DNA of 64,000 nt from Piscicola geometra. Taxonomy: Eukaryota > Annelida > Clitellata > Hirudinida > Piscicolidae. The translations under genes and the position numbers were made by a program. How positions within the stretch are numbered: position 1 is the first letter of the stretch; every line of letters begins with the position of its first letter. The notes below the pieces were generated by a model. The model saw nothing but the letters and a program-made list of their open reading frames with translations. It searched no databases and had not been told where the DNA came from. The DNA lies in assembly GCA_943735955.1 (NCBI GenBank), contig OX030957.1, positions 2,290,209 to 2,354,208 of the forward strand, written 5' to 3'. Positions 31,744-43,435 of this stretch are shown here, one piece after another.

Positions 31744-32585
31744 AGGGGAGGGGCGGGTTAAGTCAAAAGTGGACAAGGGGAAAGGGGGGGTAAAAAGCAA
31801 AAAATGTGTGGACGTCTTTTATCGATGGCTCCAAACGAAGCTGCGTACACTTTATAGTTCGTTACTGATTGTGTCAGCGATATCAATGGCACTACGTTTT
31901 TTGCGTTCTTCAGCAGTTAAAGCTCGTGCTCAGATCGGTTTAAACAGGTATCGGGGTCTCTATAACTATTATTTTAAGTGCCCCTGCTATGAGATATATA
32001 AACATGTGGTAGTTTATTTATTTCAGTATTTAAGTATGATTTTATTATAAATTAAAAAAGATTACAGTGAATCAATCGTAAAAAGCACATTAAACAACAT
32101 GAAAGTTTGGTTCTTAAAGATGCAGACAATGATTTTAAAATTCAAATTCGTTTAAAAGTGTGATTACATCTGGCAAAAAAAGTAAAAATCAATATTGGTC
32201 CGATGAAAGAATGGAAGAAAACATTTGAACTTCACTGCGTTCTAGAAGAGTATTTCATCAAATATCTGAGATTCAAAAGCAGTTTATAACTCATCGACAC
32301 GACGGTCCCACAGTTTGAGAAATCAAGAAAAAGTTGAGACGAGATAATGAGTGAGTGTTCGCGCAGATCCTCAAAATAATCTAAGAATGACAGAACCTTT
32401 CAATCGAAATGCATTTAAACTACACAAGATTTCAAAAATAGCAAAATGAAGTTATGAAGTTGAGATTTTCATTGAAGTTTCATCACTTCCAAGCCATGAG
32501 CATTTAGTAGGGATACTCCTTTATTTTTTGCGCCTCCGTCCCCTTCTTACGTGTGTTCAACCCGCAAGAATATCATAAACCCCTC
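31744..32585. mobile_element. candidate DNA transposon with G-rich inverted ends
   Basis: The left end GGGGAGGGGCGGGTTAAGTC...GACAAGGGGAAAGG and the right end (read in reverse, GGGAGGGGTTTATG...GCGGGTTGAACAC...AAGGGGACGG) are imperfect inverted repeats about 840 bp apart. The interior has a 93-codon frame (MDKGKGGVKSKK...) with no recognised domain. Tentative. Confidence 0.35.
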
Positions 32586-32634
32586 CCTGCACACCATATA
32601 ATTAATTTTGAGCCACACAAAATCAGCCTTCAAA

Positions 32635-34351
32635 TCACACGTCAGTATTGCACCAGGGCTCGTCTGTGAGGTGAATAACTCCCGGTGATTGGTTGTTATT
32701 GTATCGAACAGCCAGCGAATCAGAGACGTTGGTGGTTAAATCAGGCAATCTGATTGGTTGGAGGCTGTCAGAGGGGGGCCTGGCGCTGAATTGGTTTACG
32801 AAGTACTGCTGTTTGAGGGTGCTGTCGGGGCGGTGGTCGAAAGATGGATCTGGGTGGGTGGGTAGATAAGTTGATGAATGAATGGATGGATGAGTTGATG
32901 GATGAATGGATTTATGGATAAGTTGATGGATGAATGGGTGGAAAAGTCGATAAATAAATGGATGAATAAATGAATGGATGGATGGATGAGTAAAAGAATG
33001 CAGACCTTGATGGTTGTAGTTGAGCATTTCATCATGCGCCTCGTCTGCCTGTTCGAACTGCAGGAGACCAACAACCAGCAGTCGCTCAAACGTGCATACT
33101 CACCAGACTAATATCACCATCATCAATCTTACAAGCTTTCCTCATTACCACCCTCATTATCATCATCATTATCATCGACATCATCATTATCATCATCATC
33201 ATTATCGATATCATCACCATCATCACCGACATGAACACCATCTTCACCACTAATACTCACATAATCACAAGCTTCATCACCACCAGAACAATCCCATCAC
33301 AACTTTAAACAATGAAACCCCACATTCAACTTACCCACCCTTTCCCTTACCTCAAGCACCACTCTTACCTCACCTCAGCCACCACCCTTACCTTACATCA
33401 ACCACACCCCCTACCTTACCTCAAACACCTCTACCCCCCTCTTTTCCCCTAACCCAACCACTAAATGCCCCCAATAGTCACCTGGTTACTCCAAGCGGTG
33501 GTGGGGGGGTGAGGGCCTCTGGCGAGAGAATTGCCGAGTTCGATCGAGAGTCTGTCCTTGTAGTCCTGCGACTTGTCCTCGCTCATGTGGTACAGGATCG
33601 CTGCAGCGTACGCCGCTGTCGTTTGGCCGGTGGTGTTGGTGGTTGGTGGTTGTTTGATGTTGTGGGTTGTTGTTTGTTGCTTTTTTTGTTGTTTTTGTTG
33701 TTTTGTGTTTGTTGTCGTTAATGTGCGTGTTGTTGCTGTTGTTGTTGACGTGTAGTTGTAGTTGTATGGTGTTTTTGTCGTTATAGTTGTTGTGTGGCGT
33801 TTTCAACAAGAGTAACAACGACACCAACACCAAGCACACACACACACACACACACCGATGGCTGGGTTAGGGGAGTGGAGGAGTTTGGTGAGGGGAGCGG
33901 TGGCACCCTCTTGTTCAACCATCTCGACGGCGTCCCTCTCGGCAGACAACTCACACAACACTCCACCCACCACGCGTTGGGTGTTCTCCAGCGGTGAGTA
34001 GAGCAGCTGTGGTGTCGAAGGGTTAGGGTGGTTTGGTGGTGTGGGGAGGGGTGGTGTGGGAGGGTTAGGGTGGTTTAGTGGTGAGGAGAGGTGTGGTGGG
34101 GTAGGGTGAGGGTGGTTTGGTGGTATAGAGAAGTGTGGTGTGGAAGGGTTAGGGTGGTGTGGGGAGGAGTGGTGTGGGAGGGTTAGGGTGGTTTAGTGGT
34201 GTGAAGAGGTGTGGTGTGGGAGGGTAGGGTGGTTTGGTGGTGTGGAGAAGTGTGGTGTGGTAGGGTGAGGGTGGTTTGGTGGTGTGGAGAGGTGTGGAAG
34301 GGGGGTCAATTGCCTAGTGGCGAATAAGTAGGAGGGTGAGTAAAATAAAAG

Positions 34352-34382
<31 letters not shown>

Positions 34383-36778
34383 GCAGTAATAACGATAAAC
34401 ACACACACACACACAAACACACACGAGCACACACCTGCACGAAGAGGGGAATACAGTGGTGTTGCTTGATGGTCTGCCTGTTGAGCGGGTCTCTGGCGAG
34501 GATGTGCAGGGCTGCCACCGTGCACTCAAGCATCTCGTCCATGCGTACCTGCTCCTGCACCACGCCCTCCATCCCTCCCGTCGCCGTCGACTGCGTGTGA
34601 GTTTGTATGTGAGCATAATAATATTAATATTAATAATAATAATAATAATAATATTAATGATAATAATAATAATAATGAAGAGCATTATTATAGTAGCGTG
34701 TAACCCGAACGACTACCCGTTCAGCCATGTAAAGCATGTATATATTGATTTGTGAGGGTGCTGGTGTGTGCAGTGTGCTTATCCTTCGGTGCACAACAAT
34801 CAACTTCACCACCCCATTAAAATCTACTCCACCCATCCATCTCTTCCATCCACCCATCCATCTCTTCCATCCACCCATCCACCCACCCATCTCTTCCATC
34901 CACCCCCCCATCTCTCCCACTTACCCACCCCCATCTCTCCCACCCACCCCCCATCTCTCCCACCCATCCACCCATCTCTCCCACCCCCATCTCTCCCACC
35001 CACCCACCTTCTGCAGCAACTGATGCGCTCTGACGAGCAACTGGATGATTCTCTGCACCGCCCCCAACTCCCTTAGAGGCGCTATATTTTCTTGGCAAAG
35101 CGCCAAGTTCCTTATAAGTCCGACGTCTGCTTTGAGTAGCCTCCAATGACTGGGCGGATGTAAGAGGCGCACCAGCGCGGGTAGGCCGTTGAGTTCTCTG
35201 ATGACGTTTTGAGCGTGCTCCGCGCCTGCATGTCGACTCGTCAAGTGACGAAGAGCACACACCTGGTTGGTGGTGGTGATGATGTTGGTGGTGGTGGTGA
35301 TGTTGGTGGTGGTGGTGGTGGTGGTGATGTTGGTGGTGATGATGTTGGTGGTGGTGATGGTGGTGATGATGTTGGTGGTGGTGGTGATGTTGGTGGTGAT
35401 GGTGGTGATGATGTTGGTGGTGATGGTGGTGATGATGTTGGTGGTGGTGGTGGTGATGTTGGTGGTGATGGTGGTGATGATGTTGGTGGTGATGGTGGTG
35501 ATGATGTTGGTGGTGGTGATGGTGGTGGTGGTGATGTTGGTGGTGGTGGTGGTGATGATGTTGGTGGTGGTGGTGGTAGTGATGTTGGTGGTGGTGGTGA
35601 TGGTGGTGGTGGTGATGATGTTGGTGGTGGTGGTGATGATGTTGGTGGTGGTGGTGATGGTAGTGATGTTGGTGGTGGTGGTGATGATGTTGGTGGTGGT
35701 GGTGGTGGTGATGGTAGTGATGTTGGTGGTGGTGGTGGTGTTGGTGGTGGTGGTGATGTTGGTGGTGGTGATGTTGGTGGTGGTGATGTTGGTGGTGGTG
35801 GTGATGATGTTGGTGTTATAGTACACACACAAACACCTCTCCTACACTCGAATACAAAAACACCCCCCACATAAAACAAACAAACACACATAAACTCCCA
35901 CACACACACACAAACAAACACACAAAAACTCCACCACACAAACAAACACACATAAACTCCCACAAACACACAAACAAACACACAAAAACTCCACCACACA
36001 CACACAAACACATACAGCAGGTTCGGTGATCTCTTCATTCTGGTGCGCCAGCATTAACGTCCTGACAAGCGTTTCGACGCCTGAAGCCGCCACCACGTGC
36101 TGCTTGTTGGCGACACTGTTGCAGGTGAGGTTGGAGAGGATGCCGACGCTGCAAAGCACCATGTCGACACTCTCACTCGCCGCGAAGTGCAGCGATGCGT
36201 CCAGCACGTCTGTCGCTCCTTCCTGCTTGTGTGTTTGGGTGGGTTTGGGTGGGTTTGTATGGGTTTGTTTATGTGTGTTTGCATTTGTTTGTGTTTTTGT
36301 TTATGTGTGTTTGCATTTGTTTGTGTTTTTGTTTAAGTATGTTTGCATTTGTTTATTCATACAAACATATGAACAAACGGACACTACAAAATGCATTCAA
36401 ACATAAAACAAAAGGACATAGCAACATGCACACAAACATACAAATAGGCACAACAGCCACAACAACAATAACAATTCCCTCCCAGCAACCACAACCCCAG
36501 CCCCCCTCCTTCCCAACATAAACAATCCCAACCCCCTCCTTCCCAACAACCACAACAACCCCCCTCCTTCCCAACAACAACAACCACAACCCCAGCCCCC
36601 CTCCCCCAACAACAAAAACAACAACAAGCACACACACACACCACGTCGATGGCCTCATCACTCAGGTTCCGCAGCACCCACAAGCAACTCTGCACCAGTC
36701 TGCCACTCTCACTCGCCAGCCTCCTGCTCAGCACCTGCATGCCGCCTGCATGTGCGTGTGTGTGTGTGTGTGTGTGTA

Positions 36779-36856
<78 letters not shown>

Positions 36857-38491
36857 TGCATTTGTGTGGATGTTTGTTTGCACGTCTGTTTGTCGCCACC
36901 CCTTCTGCATCCGATATTGCCTTATACTTTTTTTCCTATTTTCTAACCCTAATATGGAATGACATGTTTGAAAGATAATCGTGATGATGGTGATGATGAT
37001 GATGATGCTGATGATGCTGATGATGATTATGACGATGATGATGATGATGATGACGATGATGATGGTGATGACACAAAAAGCTAGACCTGCTTGAATGATG
37101 GCTGACTTGGAGCTCGGGCAGACAGACAAGACCTTGGTGAGAAAGAGGAAGGGAAGGTGAATGAAGGAAAAAACAAATTAAAAAGATATAAAAAAACAGA
37201 AAAATAGAAAAAAACAGACAAATAGAAAAACAGACAAATAGAAAAAAAAACAGACAAATAGAAAAAAAACAGACAAATAGAAAAAAACAGAAAAATAGAA
37301 AAAAACAGACAAATAAAAGAAACAGACAATAAAGGGAGTAAAGGACAAAGAGAGTGAGCAGGCAGACGGCAAGTGACCATCAGCACCATCACCATCATGA
37401 CCACCAGCACCATCATCATCATGACCACCGCCACCATCATCATCATGACCACCAGCACCATCATCATCATGACCACCAGCACCATCATCATCATGACCAC
37501 CAGCACCATCATCATCATGACCACCAGCACCATCATCATCATGACCACCAGCACCATCATCATCATGACCACCAGCACCATCATCATCATGACCACCAGC
37601 ACCATCATCATCATGACCACCAGCACCATCATCATCATGACCACCAGCACCATCATCATCATGACCACCAGCACCATCCTCATCATGACCACCAGCACCA
37701 TCATCATCATGATCACCAGCACCATCATCATCATGACCACCAGCACCATCATCATCATGACCACCAGCACCATCATCATCATGACCACCAGCACCATCAT
37801 CATCATGACCACCAGCACCATCATCATCATGACCACCAGCACCATCATCATCATGACCACCAGCACCATCATCATCATGACCACCAGCACCATCATCATC
37901 ATGACCACCAGCACCATCATCATCATGACCACCAGCACCATCACCATCATGACCACCAGCACCATCATCATCATGACCACCAGCACCATCATCATCATGA
38001 CCACCAGCACCATCATCATCATGACCACGGCCACCACCTTGAGGGCACGTGAGGCGGTCCACAGGAGCTTCTCGTAGTCGTAGGCATCCATGATGCGCAC
38101 CAGGTACTCCGGACCACCACTCGCCAGCACTATCAACTGTTGTGGTCATGATGATGATGGTGGTGGTGTTGATAACGATGTTAATAATGATGATGATGAT
38201 GATGTTGACGATGTTGATAACGATAACAACCCCCTTCCCTTCCCCTCCTGCCACCCTGAACGGCCACACGCGAACCTTGCACTCCTGACTGCCATAGGCC
38301 ATCAGCTGCACGCAGTCGACGTCAAGCGCCAGAAACTTGGCGTCCTCGTAGGCGAGGAGTTGCACCATCCGCTGCAGCCCTCCCGCCTCGTGCACCGCCA
38401 TCTTGGAGCCCTCCTGGTGCATCACGTGGGCGAGTTAAAATTAAAATAATATTGGTCATAATATAATGTAGCTTATGAAATATAGGATATT

Positions 38492-38549
<58 letters not shown>

Positions 38550-39720
38550 GCATCATCATTAGCATCATCATCATCATCATCATCAGCTCACCACCACCTG
38601 GTGCAGCAGCAGGTTGTGTAGGGTGCTGATGGCGTAGAAGAGGATTGGCTCGATCGGTGAGCTGTGAGGGTTGGTGATGGTGGTGGTGGTGATGGTGGTG
38701 GTGGTGATGATGGTGGTGATGATGGTGGTGATGATGGTGGTGATGATGGTGGTGATGATGGTGGTGATGATGGTGGTGATGATGGTGGTGATGATGGTAA
38801 TAATAGTGGTGGTGATGGTTATTGTAGTCGTGATGATGGTGAAGATGATGATGAATATTTATTTCACATTTTTGTGAAAGTGGGTTAAGTGAATGTGTGT
38901 CAAGTGATGGATGGAGAGAGATGGCGGGGAAAGAGTTGTGTGGAACGCCAACAACCACCCCCTTCCCCACCCTTCCACCTACCTATCCTTCCCACCTTCT
39001 GCCCTCCCCCCTTCGGCCACCCCTCTCCGATCAAAACCCACCCCCCCCCTACCACCCATTCACCCAGCCAGCCACCTGAGTAGACGGACCAGGGCTGGTA
39101 TGCCACCCGACTTGAAGATGTAGAGGAGACCTTGCCTCTGGTGCGAGAGTTTGTGCAGTGCTCCTACCAAGTCACGTTGGATGGATGCGTCGCTGTTGTT
39201 CTTGCTGTCGTTCAGTGCGTCTGCAGAAATTGTGGTGGTGGTGGTGGTGGGTGGGTGTTGAAAAGATGCTGGTGGTGGGTGTTGAAAAGATGCTGGTGGT
39301 GTGGTTACATAGATGGTGATAGTAGTGGTGGCGGCGGGATGGTGTGGATGTTACAGAGGTTACAGTGGAGCCTTATTGGAATGACTTGTGAGCGACTGAG
39401 GTTCAGTGATGAGTGCATCAAGATGGTGATGAAGGCATCAAACTCTGCCTTCAACGGTAGCAGTGTCATACCATAACGCTTGCACACACACAAAAAAACA
39501 ATAGCAAAAAAAACACTCACAAAAACAACAAAAATTAACAACAAAAGAACAACAACAAATAACAACAACAACAACAACATCGGTAAAAAGAAGAAAGAGT
39601 CATCATAAAGAACACACTGATGATGGCAGGCACGACGTCAGCGTTGGCGAGGAGGGCGTGTCTGCTGGCGTCCTTCTTGCTCAGTTGATGCAGCATCGAG
39701 GCCGCCTGTCCCACCACTCC
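32635..39720 (-). CDS. ctnnb1: beta-catenin / armadillo, lacking first exons
   Basis: Beta-catenin links cadherins to alpha-catenin and is the Wnt transcriptional effector. Fourteen minus-strand exons: 39720-39618, 39220-39076, 38661-38598, 38413-38276, 38136-38038, 37132-37087, 36746-about 36642, 36222-36016, 35262-35008, 34590-34435, 34006-33856, 33615-33482, 33057-33006, 32849-32635. They encode armadillo repeats 2 to 12 and the C-terminal tail: [174 protein letters not shown]. The protein ends DEPWCNTDV, comparable to the vertebrate WFDTDL PDZ-binding end. The lysines of ECK and NK match the vertebrate binding-groove lysines. ARM1, the alpha-catenin site and the GSK3 degron are not found up to the gap at 41.7 kb. 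Confidence 0.93.
33100..33250. repeat. ATC/TCATTA repeat in a beta-catenin intron
   Basis: CATCATTATCATCATCATC tracts. The rest of the intron (33250-33481) is CACC/CTTACC-rich. Confidence 0.8.
33630..33855. repeat. GTT-rich and (CA)n beta-catenin intron
   Basis: TGTTGTTTTTGTTGTTGT tracts and, next to the exon, (CA)n, which on the gene strand is (GT)n starting at the splice donor. Confidence 0.8.
34010..34434. repeat. GGTGTGGGAGGGTTAGGGTG minisatellite plus (AAT)n and (AC)n
   Basis: About eight imperfect 37-45-bp units (34015-34310), then (ATA)n at 34355-34382 and (AC)n at 34396-34434, ending at the splice donor. The occasional TTAGGG is part of the unit, not telomeric sequence. Confidence 0.85.
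34591..35007. repeat. ATT-rich sequence and CCATCTCTTCCATCCACC minisatellite
   Basis: AT-rich (TAATAA)n with a dispersed AACCCGAACG fragment at 34690, then about ten CCATCTC-C-CCCACC units from 34835. On the gene strand the minisatellite starts directly at the donor of the 35262-35008 exon. Confidence 0.85.
35263..36015. repeat. GGT/GAT array and ACACAAACAAACAC array
   Basis: A 550-bp GGTGGTGATGATGTTGGTGG array (35265-35818), then 30-bp units with ACTCCCACACAAACAAACAC cores. Together they make up the entire beta-catenin intron, from acceptor to donor. Confidence 0.95.
36223..36641. repeat. GTTTGTTTGTGT and C/A-rich repeats
   Basis: TTTGCATTTGTTTGTGTTTT units (about 28 bp), then CCCCTCCTTCCCAACAACCA units (36480-36610) and (AC)n at the splice donor. 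Confidence 0.85.
36752..36860. repeat. (GT)n microsatellite
   Basis: About 50 GT units. On the beta-catenin strand this is a (CA)n tract just before the acceptor of the 36746 exon. Confidence 0.97.
36972..37375. repeat. (GAT)n and AGAAAAAAACAGACAAAT repeats
   Basis: GATGATGATG at 36972-37070. After the small exon 37087-37132 come about ten A-rich 18-20-bp units at 37180-37325. Confidence 0.85.
37376..38034. repeat. 24-bp minisatellite, about 27 near-perfect copies
   Basis: The unit CACCATCATCATCATGACCA + CCAG is very homogeneous, with only a few one-base variants. On the beta-catenin strand it starts immediately after the donor of exon 38136-38038. Because 24 is divisible by three, four frames stay open for over 230 codons (His-rich, Met/Val-rich). 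These are not genes. Confidence 0.97.
38462..38590. repeat. (ATC)n microsatellite in a beta-catenin intron
   Basis: ATCATCATC tract, close to the donor of exon 38661-38598 on the minus strand. Confidence 0.93.
38672..38850. repeat. GATGGTGGT 12-bp repeat
   Basis: About ten GATGATGGTGGT units ending at the acceptor of exon 38661-38598 (minus strand). Confidence 0.92.
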
Positions 39721-39755
39721 CTGTGTGTGTGTGCGTGTGTGTGTGTGTGTGTGTG

Positions 39756-39848
<93 letters not shown>

Positions 39849-39905
39849 GTGTGTGTGTGTGTGTGGTGTGTGTGTGTCGTTTGTGCGTGCGTGTGTGTGT
39901 GTTTT
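39721..39905. repeat. (GT)n microsatellite, about 180 bp
   Basis: Starts directly at the acceptor of the first recognised beta-catenin exon (on the minus strand a (CA)n tract ending in CAG). Confidence 0.97.
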
Positions 39906-40189
39906 TAAAAGTATTTTACGTAATATAAAAGATTGTTTAAAAGTATAGCTGTTCTTTAATCTACGCTAACTTTCAATTAACGCCGTTAAACATTTTAAGG
40001 CTTTAAAAAAATTAAAGCATTGACCAATTTTTATGCATTTAAACTTATCCCAATTAAACTGTTTTTTGCTGTTTTGGTTACATTGTCAGCAAGTGAACAC
40101 AAACTCTACTAGTTTACAGTCAGCAAACAAATTGGAAAAATTGCATTTCATAAAAAAATTCTCATTTCTTGAAGATTTGCAACAGAGCT

Positions 40190-41020
40190 TCGATATATCA
40201 TCATATAATACTGTTATGTCATCTATATCTTCATGTCTATTATCTATTGAAAACTGGTCCAGCTCAATGTCTTTAAAATTGAATTCACTAAAGTTTGAAC
40301 TTATATTTTTTGATAAAAATTGTAAACTAATTAATGGTCCATGTAATTTTTCCACTCATACTATTGTTCCATCTAATCATATTCGTAGCTTAGGATTTAT
40401 TTGTGACTCAAAATTAACCTTATCAAACCAAATTCTATTTGTTACTAAATCTTGCTATTTTCATCTCATAAGTATCAGACAATTATTACCTTACTTAGAT
40501 GACCCTTCTTTAAAGATGTTAGTCTCTGCAATTGTTTTATCTCGAATTGACTATTGTAACTCACTCTATTACAATTTACCTGAAAGTACTTTAAAACCAT
40601 TAAATAAAGTATTTAATTATGCAGCTAGAGTCGTTAGCCGTACTCCTATTTATCACCACATTACACCCTCTCTCATCTTATTACATAGGTTCCCCGTCAA
40701 ATTTAGGATTATATTTAAAATCTGTGTTTTTATGTTTAAATTAAAAAACTCTCCAGTATCCCCAATATACCTCAAATCATTAATATCTCACCCTCATAGA
40801 AATAATTTAAGATCATCCACTCAAAATCATTATTTCATCCCTTCCATTAATAACTCTTTTGCTAAACGTTCTTTCAATTATGCTTGTCCATATATTTGGA
40901 ACTCATTACCTCTTTATTTAACTACTTCTAAATCATTATTTACTTTTCGTAAGGATCTGAAGACATATCTGTTTAACAAATTTATTTGCGAGCGCTATAG
41001 AAATCTATTTGATTGATTGA
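40190..41020 (+). pseudogene. CR1/L2-like LINE reverse transcriptase C-terminus, nearly open
   Basis: An unbroken frame to the stop at 41014-41016 reads SMSLKLNSLKFELIFF, IRSLGFICDSKLTLSNQI, SCYFHLISIRQLLPYLDDPS, SRIDYCNSLYYNLPESTL, FRIIFKICVFMFKLKNS, SFNYACPYIWNSLPLYL and FRKDLKTYLFNKF. This is the last roughly 270 residues of a CR1/L2-type polyprotein. The 5' part, including the RT catalytic motifs, is missing. The apparent ATG at 40033 belongs to the host element, so the N-terminal roughly 50 residues of that frame are not LINE. The 3' end reads GCGCTATAGAAATCTATTTG and then TTGATTGA repeats. Confidence 0.85.
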
Positions 41021-41286
41021 CTTAAGATTCTGAAGATGAAGATACCTCAAAGATTACTTAGTCAACCATTAAACGTTATAGAAAATAATCTGAGGTAGGC
41101 TTCGAGAGTTGTCGTTGAAAAACTTGTTTGCTTGAGTAACTGGCTAAAATGATGTGACAAATGCATTTTTTTATCATTTATAGATTCATTTTTTCCTTTA
41201 AAATGTGGATTACTTTTAATAAAAAATTCTGATAACAAATTTGTAAGAAATTTTTTAAAATACTATTTTATACTAATGCCAAATAT

Positions 41287-41544
41287 TTTTTATATATTTT
41301 TTTTTATAGTCTATATCGTTCACAGCTTGACAGACGCAGGCCATGTTACAATGGTTCTAGGAACCATGGTCCTTATGCGCCGAGACGCCACTCCACACGA
41401 CGTACACATCTCTCAATGCATACGTCGCAAACACCGCATCATATACACTAGGTATATGATAGTTCACGGTTGCCTATCAGGGATTCGAACAGGCGACCTT
41501 TAAGTTGCAAGTCCGACGTCTACCATCTAAGCCATCCCCGCTCC
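41287..41544 (-). mobile_element. tRNA-derived SINE with 8-bp target duplication
   Basis: On the minus strand it starts GGAGCGGGGATGGCTTAGAT (A box TGGCTTAGATGG) and continues to the B box GTTCGAATCCC, a tRNA-like head. The body ends in AACATGGCCTGCGTCTGTCA and ACTATAAAAAAAAA. Direct repeats CCAAATAT flank it (41279-41286 and 41545-41552). The anticodon stem and T stem do not pair, so it is a SINE and not a functional tRNA gene. Its 3' tail matches the 3' end of the LINE at 21.3 kb. Confidence 0.8.
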
Positions 41545-41686
41545 CCAAATATACTAAAAACATTGCGTTAAAACACGATTAACGCACGATTAAAATTTTT
41601 AATCGAACGACTAACATTTTTAATCGTGGAACAGCTGTATTTAAAATAGATAAAAATGCAAAATGATGTATGCGAGTTGATTAAAA

Positions 41687-41886
41687 NNNNNNNNNNNNNN
41701 NNNNNNNNNNNNNNNNNNNNNNNNNNNNNNNNNNNNNNNNNNNNNNNNNNNNNNNNNNNNNNNNNNNNNNNNNNNNNNNNNNNNNNNNNNNNNNNNNNNN
41801 NNNNNNNNNNNNNNNNNNNNNNNNNNNNNNNNNNNNNNNNNNNNNNNNNNNNNNNNNNNNNNNNNNNNNNNNNNNNNNNNNNNNNN
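41687..41886. other. assembly gap (200 N)
   Basis: Exactly 200 N. The 5' exons of beta-catenin could be lost here or lie beyond it. Confidence 1.
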
Positions 41887-42797
41887 TATTGCGGAGTCCC
41901 CTCCATCACATAAGCCTGGCTTTGCATTCTTTTGAATCAGTCTGTGCGTGCATTGACAAATAATCTTAGTTTTACTCAAAATAATATTTAATAACATATA
42001 AAGAAAATCTATTTGAAAGTTTCCCATTGAAATGAAAGATATTTTTGTATTTGTTCAGGCTATAGAAGGTATATTTAATTTCTACATTATATGCTGAATT
42101 TGATTGTGAAAACTGTATCTGAAGCATTTCAGCAATTGTTAAATAGTAACAGAAAACGCTTCTCTTCTATATTTCTGCCACAAACAAACTATTCTACTTA
42201 AGTCTTAAATCGAGTAGCTTGATTGTAGTATGTAATTGTGGTAATATGTCTTTTTGATTGACTTTTCTAATAATAATGTAGTAAAGGGCGCTAAACAAAT
42301 AATTAGTGATTGATTGATTGATTGAATACTAATACAACTTGTTAAATCATAAATTATTCACATAAAACTTTGATACATTTTCATAGAGCTATTCCTAGCA
42401 TTTAACTATCGTTTAGTAAACTTTAGTTAAATCTTAATTATTAAAGTATATTCATAACTTTTACCTGTCACTTAGAAAATGAAATTTGTAAAAGCTTTAT
42501 ATTTTATATTAATTCAATTTATGATAGATAAATAATTAAATAGTAAAAAATTTAATGTGAAAAATACTTAGAAAAAACGATTTAAAAGAGCTAGTAAACT
42601 TGTTTTAAAACACTTAAACTTTAAAATGTCTCAAAGTAATTTAACTTTTTTGGTGTAACTAAGAGCCCTTAATAACAATATCTTTATATTAATAAAAAGT
42701 TCATATTTATTAAACAAAACTTTATTAAACGAAAAAAATTACTGAAGTATAATTTTTATTTTTCCAATATTTTTACTGGATACGTCTTCTGTGTCAT
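41887..42797. other. AT-rich, no gene seen; LINE-tail relic
   Basis: At 42286-42326 GGGCGCTAAACAAATAATTA then GATTGATTGATTGATTGA resembles the 3' end of the CR1/L2-like LINE at 41.0 kb. Otherwise nothing was recognised. Confidence 0.4.
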
Positions 42798-43332
42798 GGG
42801 CGTATCCAGCCTCGAATAAAAGAGAGGGACAGTTTTATGTTTTAATTAACTTTAAAAAATGTACATTAATTAACACACAAAATAGTGTGAGTAAAATTAA
42901 TAATGCCTCCTTAATGTTGGGAAAACATAAGTCTGTTTTTTTAAACGTCATAGATCTTGTATATCTTATATTCCAAACCATAATTCTCTTTCAAAGCCTT
43001 TCCAATCACAAGTTTTTTTAACGGGGGAATCTATTTGATCCAATCATTAAACGACTAGCTTTCGTATTGTCGAATGACTCTGTTAGTAGCATGCTGGTTA
43101 CCGGTTTAGCACAGAGGAATATTTTGAAATTAAACAGAACAGCACCAAAAATATAACAGTAATATACTGTATTATATACAAATGGTTAAAGTTAACTAAT
43201 TTTTACTCTGTTGGTTGTAAGTATGTATTCAATTTTTTTAAAATTAAACTTTGAAGATGATTAAAATTTGTGTCCATTTATTAAAGGGGGGGACAGCAGC
43301 CACCTCTTGCTTCTCCTTGGATACGCCCATGA
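42798..43332. mobile_element. MITE with CATGGGCGTATCCA ends
   Basis: It begins CATGGGCGTATCCAGCC and ends CTTGGATACGCCCATG, near-perfect inverted repeats of about 14 bp, 535 bp apart. A third end is at 21041. No transposase domain was recognised in the interior. The 76-codon frame at 42791 is probably meaningless. Confidence 0.65.
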
Positions 43333-43435
43333 TAAGAGTCAACTAACAATGAGCGTTTGGAGGTTTTAGATAAAATTCGTTGAAACTCGTAATTAAAAAA
43401 AAATAATAAAAGAACTTTATCATTATTAATAAAAA

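Larger units (their letters stand above)
39949..41640. mobile_element. dispersed AGAGCTGT-family element, interrupted by a LINE and a SINE
   Basis: The left part 39949-40190 starts AGCTGTTCTTTAATCTACG and runs colinear with 59368-59640 (CATTGTCAGCAAGTGAACAC, TTGCATTTCATAAAAA). The middle, 41025-41278, matches 7000-7345 and 59730-59850. The right end, 41553-41640, reads ACTAAAAACATTGCGTTAAA and closes at CGTGGAACAGCTGT. The LINE piece (40190-41018) and the SINE (41287-41544) sit inside. Confidence 0.7.

Noticed and set aside
34015..34310. Interstitial telomere (TTAGGG)
   Set aside because: TTAGGG occurs once per 37-45-bp unit and never as tandem hexamers. The 2.7-3.5 kb array has TTAGGAGG, likewise not telomeric.
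35209..35874. Gly/Asp-rich 221-codon frame and its opposite-strand Pro/Ser frame
   Set aside because: GGT/GAT array between beta-catenin exons. Several frames are open at once, as expected of a repeat without stops.
37354..38425. Poly-His (metal-binding-like) and Met/Val frames of 230-415 codons
   Set aside because: 24-bp minisatellite. The true coding pieces are only the flanking beta-catenin exons.
40033..40189. ATG and first roughly 50 residues of the 327-codon LINE frame
   Set aside because: This part aligns to the non-coding dispersed element at 59.4-59.6 kb, so it is host sequence fused by insertion.
41480..41544. tRNA gene on the minus strand
   Set aside because: A and B boxes are present but the anticodon and T stems do not pair, and the segment heads a SINE with target duplications.
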